A DNA stretch of 64,000 bases from a virus: IMG/VR virus record IMGVR_UViG_3300032285_003395, positions 1 through 64,000 of that record; one strand, given 5' to 3'. Within the stretch, counting starts at the first letter, position 1. Each line of letters starts with the position of its first letter. Positions 8,601 through 19,200 of this stretch are shown in pieces. The translations under genes were made by a program, and so were the position numbers. A model generated the notes under the pieces. The model searched no databases, was not told the origin of the DNA, and saw nothing but the letters and a program-made list of their open reading frames with translations.

Positions 8601-10388
8601 GCTAACCAAACTAGTGTTACAGGATTTTATGGAGATAGTTATATTAATACTTTTTCTTTTATTAGAACAGGTGTTACAGGAATGTTAGAAGACTCTGCTA
8701 TTAATGATAGTAATACTGTTTGGGCAGATAAATATGAACCTAAATATACTATTACTAATATTATTGGAAGAGGTAACAGTTCTTATCTATTAAATTTATT
8801 TTTACCACAAAAAGCAAATGTTACTTTATTAAATACTATTATAGAATCTGATGTTAATTTAGATTTAAGATATGAAGGCCCAACATATAATGAACTATAT
8901 TATCCTAAATTAGCTAATGGTAAATATAAACTATATTCTACTAGAAAATATGAGTATGCAGAAGATTGTTTCTTAAATACTTATTTTTATGAATTATATT
9001 GTAATAATGCTCAAGATAATTGTACTTCTACAAGTTATGAATTTGTTGAATATAATGATTCTTATAAAAACTTTCATAACAATGTTATTCATTTAAATAC
9101 TGATTATAATGAATTAAATGGTATGAGATACTATTTAATGAAACCTATTAATAGTACTTATAAAGTTTGTGATTGTAATAATGAATATGATAATAGAATT
9201 ATTATATCTTCTGCAGATAATCAATCAGTTGGTAGATTAAACTATAGTAAATTCTTGAAAAATGATTTTATTACTTTACCTCATAAAGAAGGTAAACTTA
9301 CAAAACTTTTAAAAGAGAGTCAAATATTATATGCACATACTACAGATAATATTTGGAAACTACTAACTTTAGAGTCTAAATTACAAGCTAATAATAACTT
9401 AGTATACTTAGGTACTAATGACTTTTTATCTGCTCAGCAATTAGAGTTATTTGCTTCTAGTGAGGGTTATGCAGGATTACAAGATAAAAGATTTTCATTT
9501 CAAAACAATGTAGGATATTTTTTCATAGATTTAAAAAATCAAACTATGAATTTATTTTCTAATAACCAATTAGATTCTATATCTACTTATGGAATGAATT
9601 CTTTTTTTAAAACTTACTTAAAACCTTATTATAATTCTTATAGTCAAAAATTACCTTTATCTAATATACAATTAAGATTTAGTTATGATTATAGACATAA
9701 AAGATTATTATTTACAGATGTATTAAATGAGTATACTATATCTTATTATCCAGAATATAAAGCTTTTTATTCTTACCATTCTTATTTACCAGCTGCTTAT
9801 ATTCAAAATAGAGATACTTTCTTTAGTCAAGATAATAATAATGATTTATACATACATGAAGATAATTTTAATTCATATAGAAAATTTTATGGGCAACATT
9901 ATCCAAGTATAGTAGATTCTGTATTTACTTATTTTCCAATGAATTATACTACATTACAAAACATTGGAATTAAGATGGATGTTTATAACAATGTAAATGA
10001 TCAATTAATATTAGTTGATGAGCCACCAACAAGTGTATCTGTTTGGACAAATAGACAACATTCTGGAGAAGTATTCTTAAAAACTCCTGTAAATATAGAT
10101 TATATGTCTAATGTAGTGTTAGATAACCAACCACATAATATTATTAATGGAATGGTATTTTGTAATAATTTAATGAATTATGTAGTAGATAGTAGTCAAA
10201 ACTTTTTACAAGGAAGTATCTTTAAATATCCTAATACTAATGTTTCTTTTGCAAAAGATTGGACAAAAGTTGATAGACTAGAAAATGGATTTTTTAATTA
10301 CAGAATTAACATTAATAACAAAGATTTAGAAAATTTAAAATTTATACTTAAATTTACACTTCTTAATTACAATATATCCATGCGTTAA
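5658..10388 (+). CDS. Tail muzzle protein
   Basis: 1576 residues. The N-terminus has the signature of crAss muzzle proteins: FNKGMNQDTP, then DTYRAALNMV, then EGDENYLTSE (about residues 28-66). The rest is long, beta-rich and full of Asn, Tyr and Thr, with no enzyme motifs, as expected for the large barrel closing the tail end. The equivalent in the solved crAss001 virion is the muzzle, which plugs and releases the genome. Scattered Cys clusters occur (for example CTCVL and VCDCNNEYD). It starts two bases after the ring-protein stop; its own stop overlaps the next start (TAATG). Confidence 0.8.
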   Translation: MPNKNDIEDLLRNVNKTRTLQDSTNYSFNKGMNQDTPIDSQPKDTYRAALNMVRESSEGDENYLTSEYSNTFRITLPGKVLHSNLIKSIDKVVLFLDTNEIGIYDPNANTYTKLYASPDLNFTIYLESVSFTKTECEDIVLIFWDNLNRVRNINVSKFLKNGPGSGPVEELELFKTADTCIKLSNVSFTENAAYNVDAGVYRPFIQYEDEDGNTTNYYIINENIPLIEDYITGSFQYIDGNEPKKLNKSIVLHFDSIDTKYPYINIGFIKTVGGVSTAFKFKSRQPVKPSLTINYEGDTIFDTTIDLQEVLNKRAFYLSANSGLIYNNRLLLGGVKGIKNVDYQHYANNITVKYVTGKINLTSTKGYKNPEHVIHHKSWMRDENYMLGIVLEFEDMSESAVFPLVNTKYPDFPEFTGPEGERPETNDTNLCCNTERKYWKEVNTAKRTYYNPNAVDLSVLDYCSGSIDNNENTIRSEGYLGYFESEERYPVIPRCNVTPGSLNPNDYMYPTEVINGVVVGKNITLFKMPDSTIEPFHNNLLENYSVNSYINTYKSRYEDLEIYPLGLKLDNVIMPTLTETGGVKVTGYRLVYVRRDSYNKSIQDKGWFVEMFKNNLNGQDFIYPKHNVNSAAKWDYFSNIRNRDIEGSNPIHDFVSNCGYGTHYNKGMMFYGGNTLSYQQGLNINHVKIEQQYNTLGFYIDSIRHQNSDRYSTWGDDTYDPSTFLDKDGRFRASAIQIYNLYNYGYNQLTNGSIDKSQGYFNRTENIYQFKNICIDNYSYVKDNVILNKILGAEYSLVNYYRESGLFLDFKNTTDLSFNKAYKNYTFECTINSTTIVNIPNTTLPPGTIITLTDFGYGCLPEDSAVFGPIGRQYTVINSTTLEVIGTPFDPSKIGTICDYLTFSAPSNREYFNSDTSSKKCTCVLTPEYYYDHYLDNASTTRILDQCNEGYIYYGSIKNNLPSQYGSINDMFFIDTGLKACANQTSVTGFYGDSYINTFSFIRTGVTGMLEDSAINDSNTVWADKYEPKYTITNIIGRGNSSYLLNLFLPQKANVTLLNTIIESDVNLDLRYEGPTYNELYYPKLANGKYKLYSTRKYEYAEDCFLNTYFYELYCNNAQDNCTSTSYEFVEYNDSYKNFHNNVIHLNTDYNELNGMRYYLMKPINSTYKVCDCNNEYDNRIIISSADNQSVGRLNYSKFLKNDFITLPHKEGKLTKLLKESQILYAHTTDNIWKLLTLESKLQANNNLVYLGTNDFLSAQQLELFASSEGYAGLQDKRFSFQNNVGYFFIDLKNQTMNLFSNNQLDSISTYGMNSFFKTYLKPYYNSYSQKLPLSNIQLRFSYDYRHKRLLFTDVLNEYTISYYPEYKAFYSYHSYLPAAYIQNRDTFFSQDNNNDLYIHEDNFNSYRKFYGQHYPSIVDSVFTYFPMNYTTLQNIGIKMDVYNNVNDQLILVDEPPTSVSVWTNRQHSGEVFLKTPVNIDYMSNVVLDNQPHNIINGMVFCNNLMNYVVDSSQNFLQGSIFKYPNTNVSFAKDWTKVDRLENGFFNYRININNKDLENLKFILKFTLLNYNISMR

Positions 10389-11935
10389 TGGTTAAAAATA
10401 AAATTAAACTTAATAAACATAATTCTTCAGGATGGTTAGATGACTATTCTGAAGAATTTTTTATTAATACAAACCCTTCTTTAAATGTTAAAGAAAATAA
10501 TGGTATGAAACAAAAAAATGGTGGGTATTTAAAAAATAAAAATACTTATGTTACTAAAGATGGAAGAGAGACTAAAAGAGGTCTTTGGGCAAATGTATAT
10601 TTAAAAAACCATAAGTATCCTGCTGGAGGATATTTAGGTTATCAAGATGAATATAAAGGATTTGGTATTGGTCCAAAATTATATCAAGATAATAGTTATT
10701 TTAGATCAATAATGCCTGATTATGTTGAAAATATGCAAGCACAAATTAATCAACCAAGCATATTTTCTGGTATTAATAATGTTTTAGGTGGAGTTAATGA
10801 AGGTTTGGGTCAAGTAAATAGTTTACTAAGTAATTTTACTGCAGCAAATATGCCTGCAAAAAAATATGTTCAAGATAATATAGGTGGTGTAGAAGGTGTT
10901 ACAACTTCTCAAGGAATGACAAAAATGACTGAAAATATACCTGATGCTTCATATCATTCTATGATGTGGGGAAGTACTAAGCCACAATACTTAGCCCCTA
11001 CTCAACAAAATGGAGGATATATAAATCATTATGCAGGAGGAGGAGATTTATCTTTACAAGGTTATATTAATTATATAAATAACCAAAATCAAAATCAAAT
11101 TCCTTCAAATGCTTTTAATACTAACTCAAATAGAATGGGATTAGATGCATTACAAAGTGCTACTGCAAATGATTTTTTACATACTAAAGTAGCTCATGAT
11201 AGATTACAAAAAGAAGATGATAAAGTTAATTGGGGATTTGCAGATTTTCTTAAAGCTCCTACAGAAGCATTAGTAGGAGGAATATCTTCTATTCCTATAG
11301 TTGGAGATGCAGTTGGAAATGCTTTAGGAGATTCTTATTTTACAAGATCTGGAGCATATAAAGCTGGTAAAAATATTGGTAAATCTGTTGTAGGTGCAGG
11401 TAAAGTAATTGGTGGTGCATTAACTGGTAATGTAGGTTTAGTAGGTAGTGGTATTGGTGATGTAGGTTCTGGAGTGGGTAGTACTATTGGAGAGTTAAAT
11501 GCTGAATCTGGTATAGAAGATTACAATAAAGCTGGATATGTTTCTGGTAAAAGAATGGTAAATGCTTCACAAGACTTTGGTAGTCTGATGAATAATGCTG
11601 CTGGAATTTATGGTAATATTTCTGGAGGTATTAGTAATATTAATAATTTTGGAGGATTTGATCAATTTACCAAACCTTTAATGGGTGGAAAAACTGGTGC
11701 AAAAGGAGTAGGAAATTTAATTGGTAATTTAACAGGGTTTTCAATGGAAGATGGAGGAGTTGTAGACAATGATTATTTAGCTTTACAACAATTTTTAAAT
11801 GGTGGTTTAACTCCTAATAAAGCTGAAACTATGCTACACGACAAAAATTTTAAATCAGATAAACAAAGAAAATACTTTGGTTATATTGCATCACAAAAGA
11901 AAAAAACTAATAATGGGTGGTTAGACACTCTATAA
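10388..11935 (+). CDS. Gly-Gly-rich virion/cargo-type protein 1
   Basis: 515 residues. The N-terminal third is polar and basic (GRETKRGLWAN). Short motifs with an aromatic or hydrophobic residue after a Gly pair recur (NGGYL, AGGYLGY, NGGYI, AGGGDL, DGGVV, NGGL). Residues about 290-395 form a Gly/Ala/Val-rich, mildly hydrophobic segment (IPIVGDAVGNALGD, then GAGKVIGGALTGNVG) like membrane-active parts of ejected phage proteins. The gene follows the muzzle, where crAss-like phages encode capsid cargo proteins ejected with DNA (recalled). The assignment is from position and composition only. Confidence 0.55.
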   Translation: MVKNKIKLNKHNSSGWLDDYSEEFFINTNPSLNVKENNGMKQKNGGYLKNKNTYVTKDGRETKRGLWANVYLKNHKYPAGGYLGYQDEYKGFGIGPKLYQDNSYFRSIMPDYVENMQAQINQPSIFSGINNVLGGVNEGLGQVNSLLSNFTAANMPAKKYVQDNIGGVEGVTTSQGMTKMTENIPDASYHSMMWGSTKPQYLAPTQQNGGYINHYAGGGDLSLQGYINYINNQNQNQIPSNAFNTNSNRMGLDALQSATANDFLHTKVAHDRLQKEDDKVNWGFADFLKAPTEALVGGISSIPIVGDAVGNALGDSYFTRSGAYKAGKNIGKSVVGAGKVIGGALTGNVGLVGSGIGDVGSGVGSTIGELNAESGIEDYNKAGYVSGKRMVNASQDFGSLMNNAAGIYGNISGGISNINNFGGFDQFTKPLMGGKTGAKGVGNLIGNLTGFSMEDGGVVDNDYLALQQFLNGGLTPNKAETMLHDKNFKSDKQRKYFGYIASQKKKTNNGWLDTL

Positions 11936-11946
11936 AAAATAATAAT

Positions 11947-14922
11947 ATGAAAGAATTACTTTTAAAACTTGCTAAAGTTAAGTCAGAGTCAGAATTTTAT
12001 AAGAAATTTCCAACCAAAGCTTCTTTTTTTAAAGCTCATCCAGAAGCTAAAGCAATTTTAGCACAATATGAAAAAGAACAGCAAAATAATTCTGTAGAAA
12101 CTCCACAAGAACAAATGACAGGTGGTCCAGAGGAAACTATGGAACAAATGGCAAATGGAGGTGGAATTGACAATCCTGGTTTTAAAGCTTTACCAAAGTC
12201 TGTACAAGAAAATATTATTTCTAATATGGCTATGGGAGGAGAAGTTGAAAAAATGGGAGAAGGTGGTATTCCACAAAGATATAAGAATATGGGTTTTACT
12301 CATGTTGGACAAAAGAAGCAAGGAGATGGTATTCACAAGTGGAAAGTTTTAGCTAAAAAAGGTGATAAATATAAAGTAGTTCAAGGTGGTTGGAGAGGAA
12401 TGCAAGATTTTAAACAACATCACTCAGAAAAAAGAAGAGATAGATTTTGGTCTAGAATGGGAGGCAAAGATTCTGCTAAAGCACATGATCCATTTTCACC
12501 ATTATACTGGCATAAAAGATTAGGTACTTGGGCAGATGGAGGTATTCTTCCTGATATGCAAGATTTAATTATGGCTAGTCAACAATATGATATGGGTGGA
12601 TTAGTTCAATATCCTACTTATTTAGAAATGGGTGGGATGATTGGTGGTCCAGATATGGGTTATGAAGATAATTATGTAAAACATGCTATGGGTGGTCCAG
12701 TATATGCTTATGGTATGGGAGGAAATATTGAAATTAATCCTGAACATAAAGGTATGTTTACTGCCTGGGCAAAGAAACATAATATGTCAGTTCAAGAAGC
12801 TGCAAGTCATGTTTTAGCAAATAAAGATAAGTATGATACCCATACTATTAAAATGGCAGCTTTTGCACATAATTTTGGTGGACACAAACACGCAATGGGT
12901 GGAGATGTTTATGCAATGGGTGGAGGAATACATTTAAATCCAGAGCATAAAGGAATGTTTACAAAATGGGCTAATAGACATGATATGAGTGTTTCTGAGG
13001 CAGCTAATCATGTAATGGCTAATAAAGATAAATATGATGCACATACAGTTCAAATGGCTAATTTTGCTAAAAATGCTGCTAAATGGAAGCATGCTATGGG
13101 AGGTATGGTATATGATGAAGGAGGTATAGTACCTAATTTAGCAAATCAAATTCCTGTACAAACAGAAAAATATGAAGGACAACCTGAGCAAGTTGTATAT
13201 CCAGATAATACTATTAAATCTGTAGATGCTACTACTTCACATGAAAATATGTCTGATGATAAAATTACAGATGTATTACCAGCTGGATCACATATTCAAA
13301 GTTCTAGAAATAAATTAACACCTGGTCAATATCAACAATTAATTGATATGTTTACTCCAGAAGTAGCTAAGGAAAGAATGAAACAAATTGAGCAAATTAC
13401 AAGAGGTAAAGATAAAAAAATATCTCCAGCTGAAATATCTGAATATGGTAAGAATAAATACCAAAATAAATCTACACCAAATTCTTTTGATACTGATAAA
13501 TTAAAAGAAGGTAATAAACAATCTTATATTGATTTAAGTATTGGTATGAATGATTTAATTAAAGCTGGTAAAGAATTAGCTCAAGGTATTTTACCTCAAC
13601 AAGAACCTATGATGGCTTGGGGAGGAATGGTAAATAAATACTTAGATGGTACTCCAAATTATGGTATACCTTCAATTAGTAATAAATTTACTACTGCTGA
13701 TGATTGGGATATTTTAAAAAATTATATTACATTAAATCCTAATGGTAAAGCTAGCCTTCTTTTTCCTTCTAACTTACCTTTAGATACTAAATTACAAATT
13801 GAAAAAGCAGCAGAAAACTATGATTTAACTAATCTTATACAAAAATATACTCCTAATACAAGTGGAAGATTTGCAGCAGGATTAACTGGTAAAGATTTTG
13901 AAGATAAACTTGCTCTAACTAGTTTAGGCCAAGAAGAATATGATAAAATTAAAAATGATCCAAATAAAGTAAGAGAAGTAGCTTATAAAATTATTGGTTT
14001 TAATCCTACAGGTAATGTAGATTATAATAATCCAGAATTTTATAGTAAATTTAAAAAAGCTTTTGAAACTAAACTTCCTGAAAATATGAGACCATTTTTT
14101 GGAAATACTGGACCAATGGGATTAGATTATTGGAATGCTTTAAAAATGAGTCAACCTACACCTACTCCTGTAGCACAAACTCCTTTACAAAAAGCTGCAC
14201 AAGAGCAATTAGGTGCAGTTAATTTAGTAGAGCCTGCAGCTCAAATTCCAATGAAAAATAAATATAATTATGGTTTATTAAATAAACAACTTAATTATGG
14301 ACTAAATGCAAATGAATTAGCTACTAATACTTTATTAGGTATTAATCCTATATATCAAATGGAAACTCCTGATACATATATAAGAAGTCAAAAAACTGAA
14401 GTTCCTGTAGGTAATATACTTTATAATATTGAAAAAGCACAAAGAAATGCTGCTAATCAATTATCTAATGAAACAGGAGATTGGAGTACACTAGCAGGTA
14501 ATATTGCTAATCTTGGTGCAACAGCTATGAATCAAGTGGGTAGTACTCTTAGTACTTTAAATGAAAAAAATCTTGATTTGTATAATAAACAACAAGAGGA
14601 AGAACAAAAACTTCTTGGTAATAATATGGTTGTTAAAAATGCTAATTTAGCTGATATGCAAGATGTTCTTAATAAGAAAAAGAACTTATTAGCTAAAAAA
14701 TATGTTTCTAATGCTAGTTTAATGAGTAATTATTACAAATCTATGATGGAAAATCAACAAGAAGAAAGAAATCAAAAACTTAATTTACTTAATACAATAG
14801 CTTCTAAACCTGATATGTTTAAAGGTGTACAAGGTCAAAATTATGTTAATCAAATATTTGGTACTACAGGTTCTTATGATAATCCTTTTGTAGGCACTCC
14901 TTTAGATTTATTTAATCAATAA
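11947..14922 (+). CDS. Gly-Gly-rich cargo-type protein 2 with tandem 67-residue repeat
   Basis: 991 residues from ATG 11947, which lies 12 bases after the upstream stop; an in-frame GTG at 11917 would overlap that gene and is less likely. The N-terminal 400 residues contain about a dozen (M/D/E)GG motifs and two tandem 67-residue repeats starting near residues 264 and 331 (NPEHKGMFT...MSV.EAA.HV.ANKDKYD...MA.FA). This short domain recurs in other phage and giant-virus proteins as recalled. The rest is helical, with a coiled-coil-like C-terminus (about 860-960). It is probably packaged in the capsid or tail and ejected; no catalytic motif is visible. Confidence 0.55.
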   Translation: MKELLLKLAKVKSESEFYKKFPTKASFFKAHPEAKAILAQYEKEQQNNSVETPQEQMTGGPEETMEQMANGGGIDNPGFKALPKSVQENIISNMAMGGEVEKMGEGGIPQRYKNMGFTHVGQKKQGDGIHKWKVLAKKGDKYKVVQGGWRGMQDFKQHHSEKRRDRFWSRMGGKDSAKAHDPFSPLYWHKRLGTWADGGILPDMQDLIMASQQYDMGGLVQYPTYLEMGGMIGGPDMGYEDNYVKHAMGGPVYAYGMGGNIEINPEHKGMFTAWAKKHNMSVQEAASHVLANKDKYDTHTIKMAAFAHNFGGHKHAMGGDVYAMGGGIHLNPEHKGMFTKWANRHDMSVSEAANHVMANKDKYDAHTVQMANFAKNAAKWKHAMGGMVYDEGGIVPNLANQIPVQTEKYEGQPEQVVYPDNTIKSVDATTSHENMSDDKITDVLPAGSHIQSSRNKLTPGQYQQLIDMFTPEVAKERMKQIEQITRGKDKKISPAEISEYGKNKYQNKSTPNSFDTDKLKEGNKQSYIDLSIGMNDLIKAGKELAQGILPQQEPMMAWGGMVNKYLDGTPNYGIPSISNKFTTADDWDILKNYITLNPNGKASLLFPSNLPLDTKLQIEKAAENYDLTNLIQKYTPNTSGRFAAGLTGKDFEDKLALTSLGQEEYDKIKNDPNKVREVAYKIIGFNPTGNVDYNNPEFYSKFKKAFETKLPENMRPFFGNTGPMGLDYWNALKMSQPTPTPVAQTPLQKAAQEQLGAVNLVEPAAQIPMKNKYNYGLLNKQLNYGLNANELATNTLLGINPIYQMETPDTYIRSQKTEVPVGNILYNIEKAQRNAANQLSNETGDWSTLAGNIANLGATAMNQVGSTLSTLNEKNLDLYNKQQEEEQKLLGNNMVVKNANLADMQDVLNKKKNLLAKKYVSNASLMSNYYKSMMENQQEERNQKLNLLNTIASKPDMFKGVQGQNYVNQIFGTTGSYDNPFVGTPLDLFNQ
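12736..13137 (+). repeat. Two tandem 201-base units in cargo-type protein 2
   Basis: Copies start at 12736 and 12937, each beginning with codons for Asn-Pro-Glu-His-Lys-Gly-Met-Phe-Thr. They code for 67-residue domains that differ at scattered positions, so this is an old duplication. Confidence 0.7.
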
Positions 14923-14936
14923 ATAAAAAAAAACTT

Positions 14937-16214
14937 ATGGCAAATCAGTATAAACCTTATTATGGTAATAATGATAATTTTGATATAGATTTTTCAAATA
15001 TAGATTTTGCAGACTTTAAACCAGTAGATATGAATCTATTGGCAAATAATGCAACATTTGCTCAAGAAGTTGCTAATAAAAGATTAGATGCTTTAAATGA
15101 GGAAAGAAAAAAACTATTGGAAGATGTAAAATTACATAAAAGGTTTGATAATATTCAACAAGATTTAGTTTCTAAAATAGATTCTGTTTTACAAAATGCA
15201 GGTAATATACAACTATCTGATAATGCAAATTATAATAGATTAAATAGTAGTTTAACAAAATTACAAACAGATCCTGTTTTAAAAAGAAATATTTATACTT
15301 CTGAACAAGCAAAAAAATATTCAGAAATTTTAGATAAAAATCCTAATTTAGCAAATCAACCTTGGAATGATCCTAACTATGATTCTTACAAAAAATTTAT
15401 AGATGGATACTCTAATGATTTTGAATTAAAACCTATTTATAAAGAAGTGGATTTAATTCCTGTTTGGGATGATTTTTTTAGTAAATTACCTAAATCAGAA
15501 CAAAATGCTATTGTTAAATATGGTATTAATGGTATTGCACAAGCTAAAAAAGAAGGTTTAGATGTAGATCAATTAGTTGGAAAAATACAAAATTATAAAA
15601 ATTTTATAGTTAAAAATAATCCAGAAGTTAATTCCAACCTTGAAAGAAGAAAAAATTATGCTAAATCTCAAGGATTAAATGGTGATGAATTTATTAATAA
15701 TTATATAGATGATAGTATTAATGCATCTGCTAGTAAATTTGCAGGAGTTAATGAATCTATTACAAATCCTCAAGAAGATATAGATAAAGCTTTTGGTTTA
15801 AAACAAGCTCAAGAAAATAGAATGGCTGCTGCACAAAAAATTCGTGATGATTTTTCTAGTCCTTATCAATTAAAAGGAACTTTATTATATAAAGGAAGTA
15901 AATTGATTAAATCTCCATTAGAAAATAGTGCTTTATTAAATAATATTATTACTTCCACATTTCCTACTGGTCAAATTAAATTACCTGGTAAAACAATTCC
16001 AATTAATATAAAACCTTCTTCAATACAATTATCTTATAATAACAATACTCAACAATATTATTTAACAGGACAAGCTGAAGGACCTCTTCAAAATGAACCT
16101 TGGAAATTAACGTTAGATAATAATTTAGTATTAAATAGTGTAAATAGTTTAAATGCAGGTAACGTTTTAAATCCATCTACCAATAATGCAACAGATAGTG
16201 GCACTCCTTGGTAA
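14937..16214 (+). CDS. Virion-associated helical protein of the cargo block
   Basis: 425 residues, ATG start 14 bases after the upstream stop. An acidic, Asp/Phe-rich N-terminus (about 15-32: DIDFSNIDFADF) is followed by a helical, charged middle that includes a likely coiled coil near residues 50-75. The last 120 residues look like a beta-rich domain. No enzyme or membrane motif is recognised. Its place between cargo proteins and giant virion proteins, with tight spacing on both sides, points to an internal virion protein. Confidence 0.5.
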   Translation: MANQYKPYYGNNDNFDIDFSNIDFADFKPVDMNLLANNATFAQEVANKRLDALNEERKKLLEDVKLHKRFDNIQQDLVSKIDSVLQNAGNIQLSDNANYNRLNSSLTKLQTDPVLKRNIYTSEQAKKYSEILDKNPNLANQPWNDPNYDSYKKFIDGYSNDFELKPIYKEVDLIPVWDDFFSKLPKSEQNAIVKYGINGIAQAKKEGLDVDQLVGKIQNYKNFIVKNNPEVNSNLERRKNYAKSQGLNGDEFINNYIDDSINASASKFAGVNESITNPQEDIDKAFGLKQAQENRMAAAQKIRDDFSSPYQLKGTLLYKGSKLIKSPLENSALLNNIITSTFPTGQIKLPGKTIPINIKPSSIQLSYNNNTQQYYLTGQAEGPLQNEPWKLTLDNNLVLNSVNSLNAGNVLNPSTNNATDSGTPW

Positions 16215-16229
16215 AATAAATTAATAAAC

Positions 16230-19200
16230 ATGAACGAAACTTTATTATTAAATTTATATAATAAATATAATTTATCTTCAAAAGGAGATTTTAATACATT
16301 TAAAAGTGATATGTCTAATCCTATTGTTAGGCAAAACTTTTTTAATAAATACAATCTTGCTTCAAAAGGAAATTATCAAACTTTTGAATCTGATTTATTA
16401 GGTGCAAATAAAAATTTAACTCAAACTCCTGTTCAACAACAATCAGTAGCTCCTAAACCTACTCCAAAACCTCAAGAAGAAGAAACTTTTTTAGGAGGAC
16501 TTGCTAACTCAATTCTTTCAAGATTTAAAAATAATGATGAAGAAAAACCTGAAGAACAAAAAGTTAATCCTGTAGTTAAACAACCTGTAGTTCAACAACC
16601 TGTATTAAATAATTATGTAGTTAATAAAGCAGAGTTACCAGTAGAACCAAATTTAAAAACTGCACCATCTGAATTTGCTAAAAAAGGTTATAATCCTAAT
16701 AAAACTTTAGAACAACAATTAGCAGAAATTAATGATTTATATGATCCTGAAAAAATAAAAAAAACTAATCAAGAAAGTATTAAAATTTTATCTGATAATA
16801 GAGCTAATAATGGTCTTAATATAGATAAAATTAATTTTTTAATTCAAGATTTACCTAATAAGTTAAGAAAAAATGAAATATTAAAACAAAGTAAAATAAA
16901 TACTGTTTTAGCACAAAAAAATAATCAAGTAGGTGTAGTTCAAGATCCTGAAGAAAAACAAACTTATTTAAATCAGTATAAACAAGGTATCAATTTAAAA
17001 CAAAAAGAATTAGATGGATTAAATAATCAAAATATATTTGATGATATTACTAAAACAAGAAATGCTAATACTGATGTTTTAACTAGTGCAATAAATAATG
17101 ATACAGGATCTCTTTTAGCAAATGTTGCAAATGCAGCAAATTTTGCAAAAAATGTATTTACTAATTACATGGATAGAAAAAATAAAATTGATGATTTACA
17201 GTCTACTATTAATCAAGCTAAAAAATCTCAAGAATATTTATCTAAATATAGTATATTATTAAATAAAACAAAAGAAGATATTAATTCTGAAGATTTACCA
17301 CAATTAGCATCTGCTTATGATCCAAGTATAAAAGGACATTTAAAATCATCTAATAAATATCAAAATAAAGAAGATATTACTAATTATTTTGATTTAAGTA
17401 AAGGAGGGTTTAATTCTAAAGAAGTTGCATTAAAAAATATAGCTTCTGATAATCAAGTTAAACAAGCATTAGAAAAAACTTATTTAGTATTTAAAAAAGA
17501 TAATGAAATATTAAATGCTGCTAATAAAGATAATTTGCAAAATTTAGTGGCAAAAAATAAATGGCAACAAAATATTAATGTTTATGATAATAAGTTTAAC
17601 AGTTTAATTGAAAATTATTATGAATTTCAAAATAATCCAGAATTAAAACAAACTTATTTAAAACAATATTATTCTGATCCAAAAGACCAAGAAAGAGTAT
17701 CATACCTTATGAATACTCCTGACTTTAAAAATATTATTAAAAATGAAGTTAATTTAGCTAAAATTGGAAAAGATGCTATTAATCAAAATTTAAAAAGTTG
17801 GAAAGATCAAAATATTAATAATTTACAAGCTTTAAATGCTCAAAAAGTTTTAAATGAAAGACAACAATTATCTCAAGATTATATAGAACAACAAGCTAAA
17901 GATAAAGGATTACTTAGTCGTGAAAATGTTTATTATACTTTACAACAATTAAGTAAAGCAGGTGGTCATATTGGAGAATATGTAAAGAAAAATACAGGAG
18001 CTGTTCTTTCAACTATATTACCTGATTCAGAAACTGCAAGACAATTAGAATATAGTAAAGATCTTTGGGATGCTATTAATTACTCTCAAGATGATGAAAA
18101 TTTATCAGTTTTTGATAAAGGTGTAAAATGGATTTCTTTACCTGCAAAAAATAAAGGTAATTATCAATTAGGTATTGATAAAGATAATAATTTAGTTGAT
18201 ATTAGAGCAAATGATTTATCTTTACCTGTAAAAGGAGAACAAAAAAAAGTTATTGAAAATTATTATTATAATAATATTGATAATTTAAAAACACAAGCAA
18301 AAGATTTATCTCAAATTCCTGGAGGTAAATATGAAGCTTTAAAAAATTTAGCAAAAACTGTTGGTGTAGGTGTTGCTGAGGAAGTACCTGAACTTGCTGT
18401 AGAAGCTGGACTTACAGCAGCTACAGAGGGTGTTGCAGCACCATTATTAGAATCTGGTTTATTAAAACTTGGAATGAAAATAAATGATGTTCAAAAAGTA
18501 ATGAAAAATTATAATAAAGTTTCTGGTCATACTATAGATGTACTTACTAGTTATGCTGAAATAAAACATGATGTACAAAAAGATTATGAGGATAGAGGAT
18601 TAGATCCTAGTTTACTTAATACTGTAATAACTTCTCAAGGTTTGGCAGGAGTTGGACAATTAAGTAATAGAGTTGAAAGAGGTTATAGAAAATTTGGATC
18701 AGAATTATTAAATAAAAATTTAAAAGAACAACCTCAAAAAGTATTTGTAGAAGATATACCTAAAGTAATAAAAACTTTAAGAGATGATGTAGCAGATATT
18801 AAAAATCCTGTTTTTAAAGAATATTTATTTAATAAAAATTTAAGAAATTATGCAGTTGCTAAATATACAGAAAGAGCTGCAAAAGTAGCTAAAGAATTTG
18901 GACTATCTGGTTTACAAGAAGCTTCTGAAGAAACTATTTTAGAACCTCTTGCACAAGTTATACTTAATCAAGCTAATGCTAATTTAACAGGTAATCAAGA
19001 ATATAATAATCAAAGTTTACAAGAATTAGGATTTTTAGATCCTGAAACTGCATTAATAGCTGGATTAACTGGAGGAGTTATGTCTAGTGCTGTAGATGTA
19101 GCACCTGATTTATTAAATAAAGTTTTAAAAAGAGATAATGGATTAAGTTCTATTGATGCATTACATGCAGCTGTAAATGATCCAAATAAATTTAAAAGTT

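Noticed and set aside
16088-16354. Minus-strand frame across two virion genes
   Set aside because: It overlaps the end of one and the start of another plus-strand gene and has no supporting feature.
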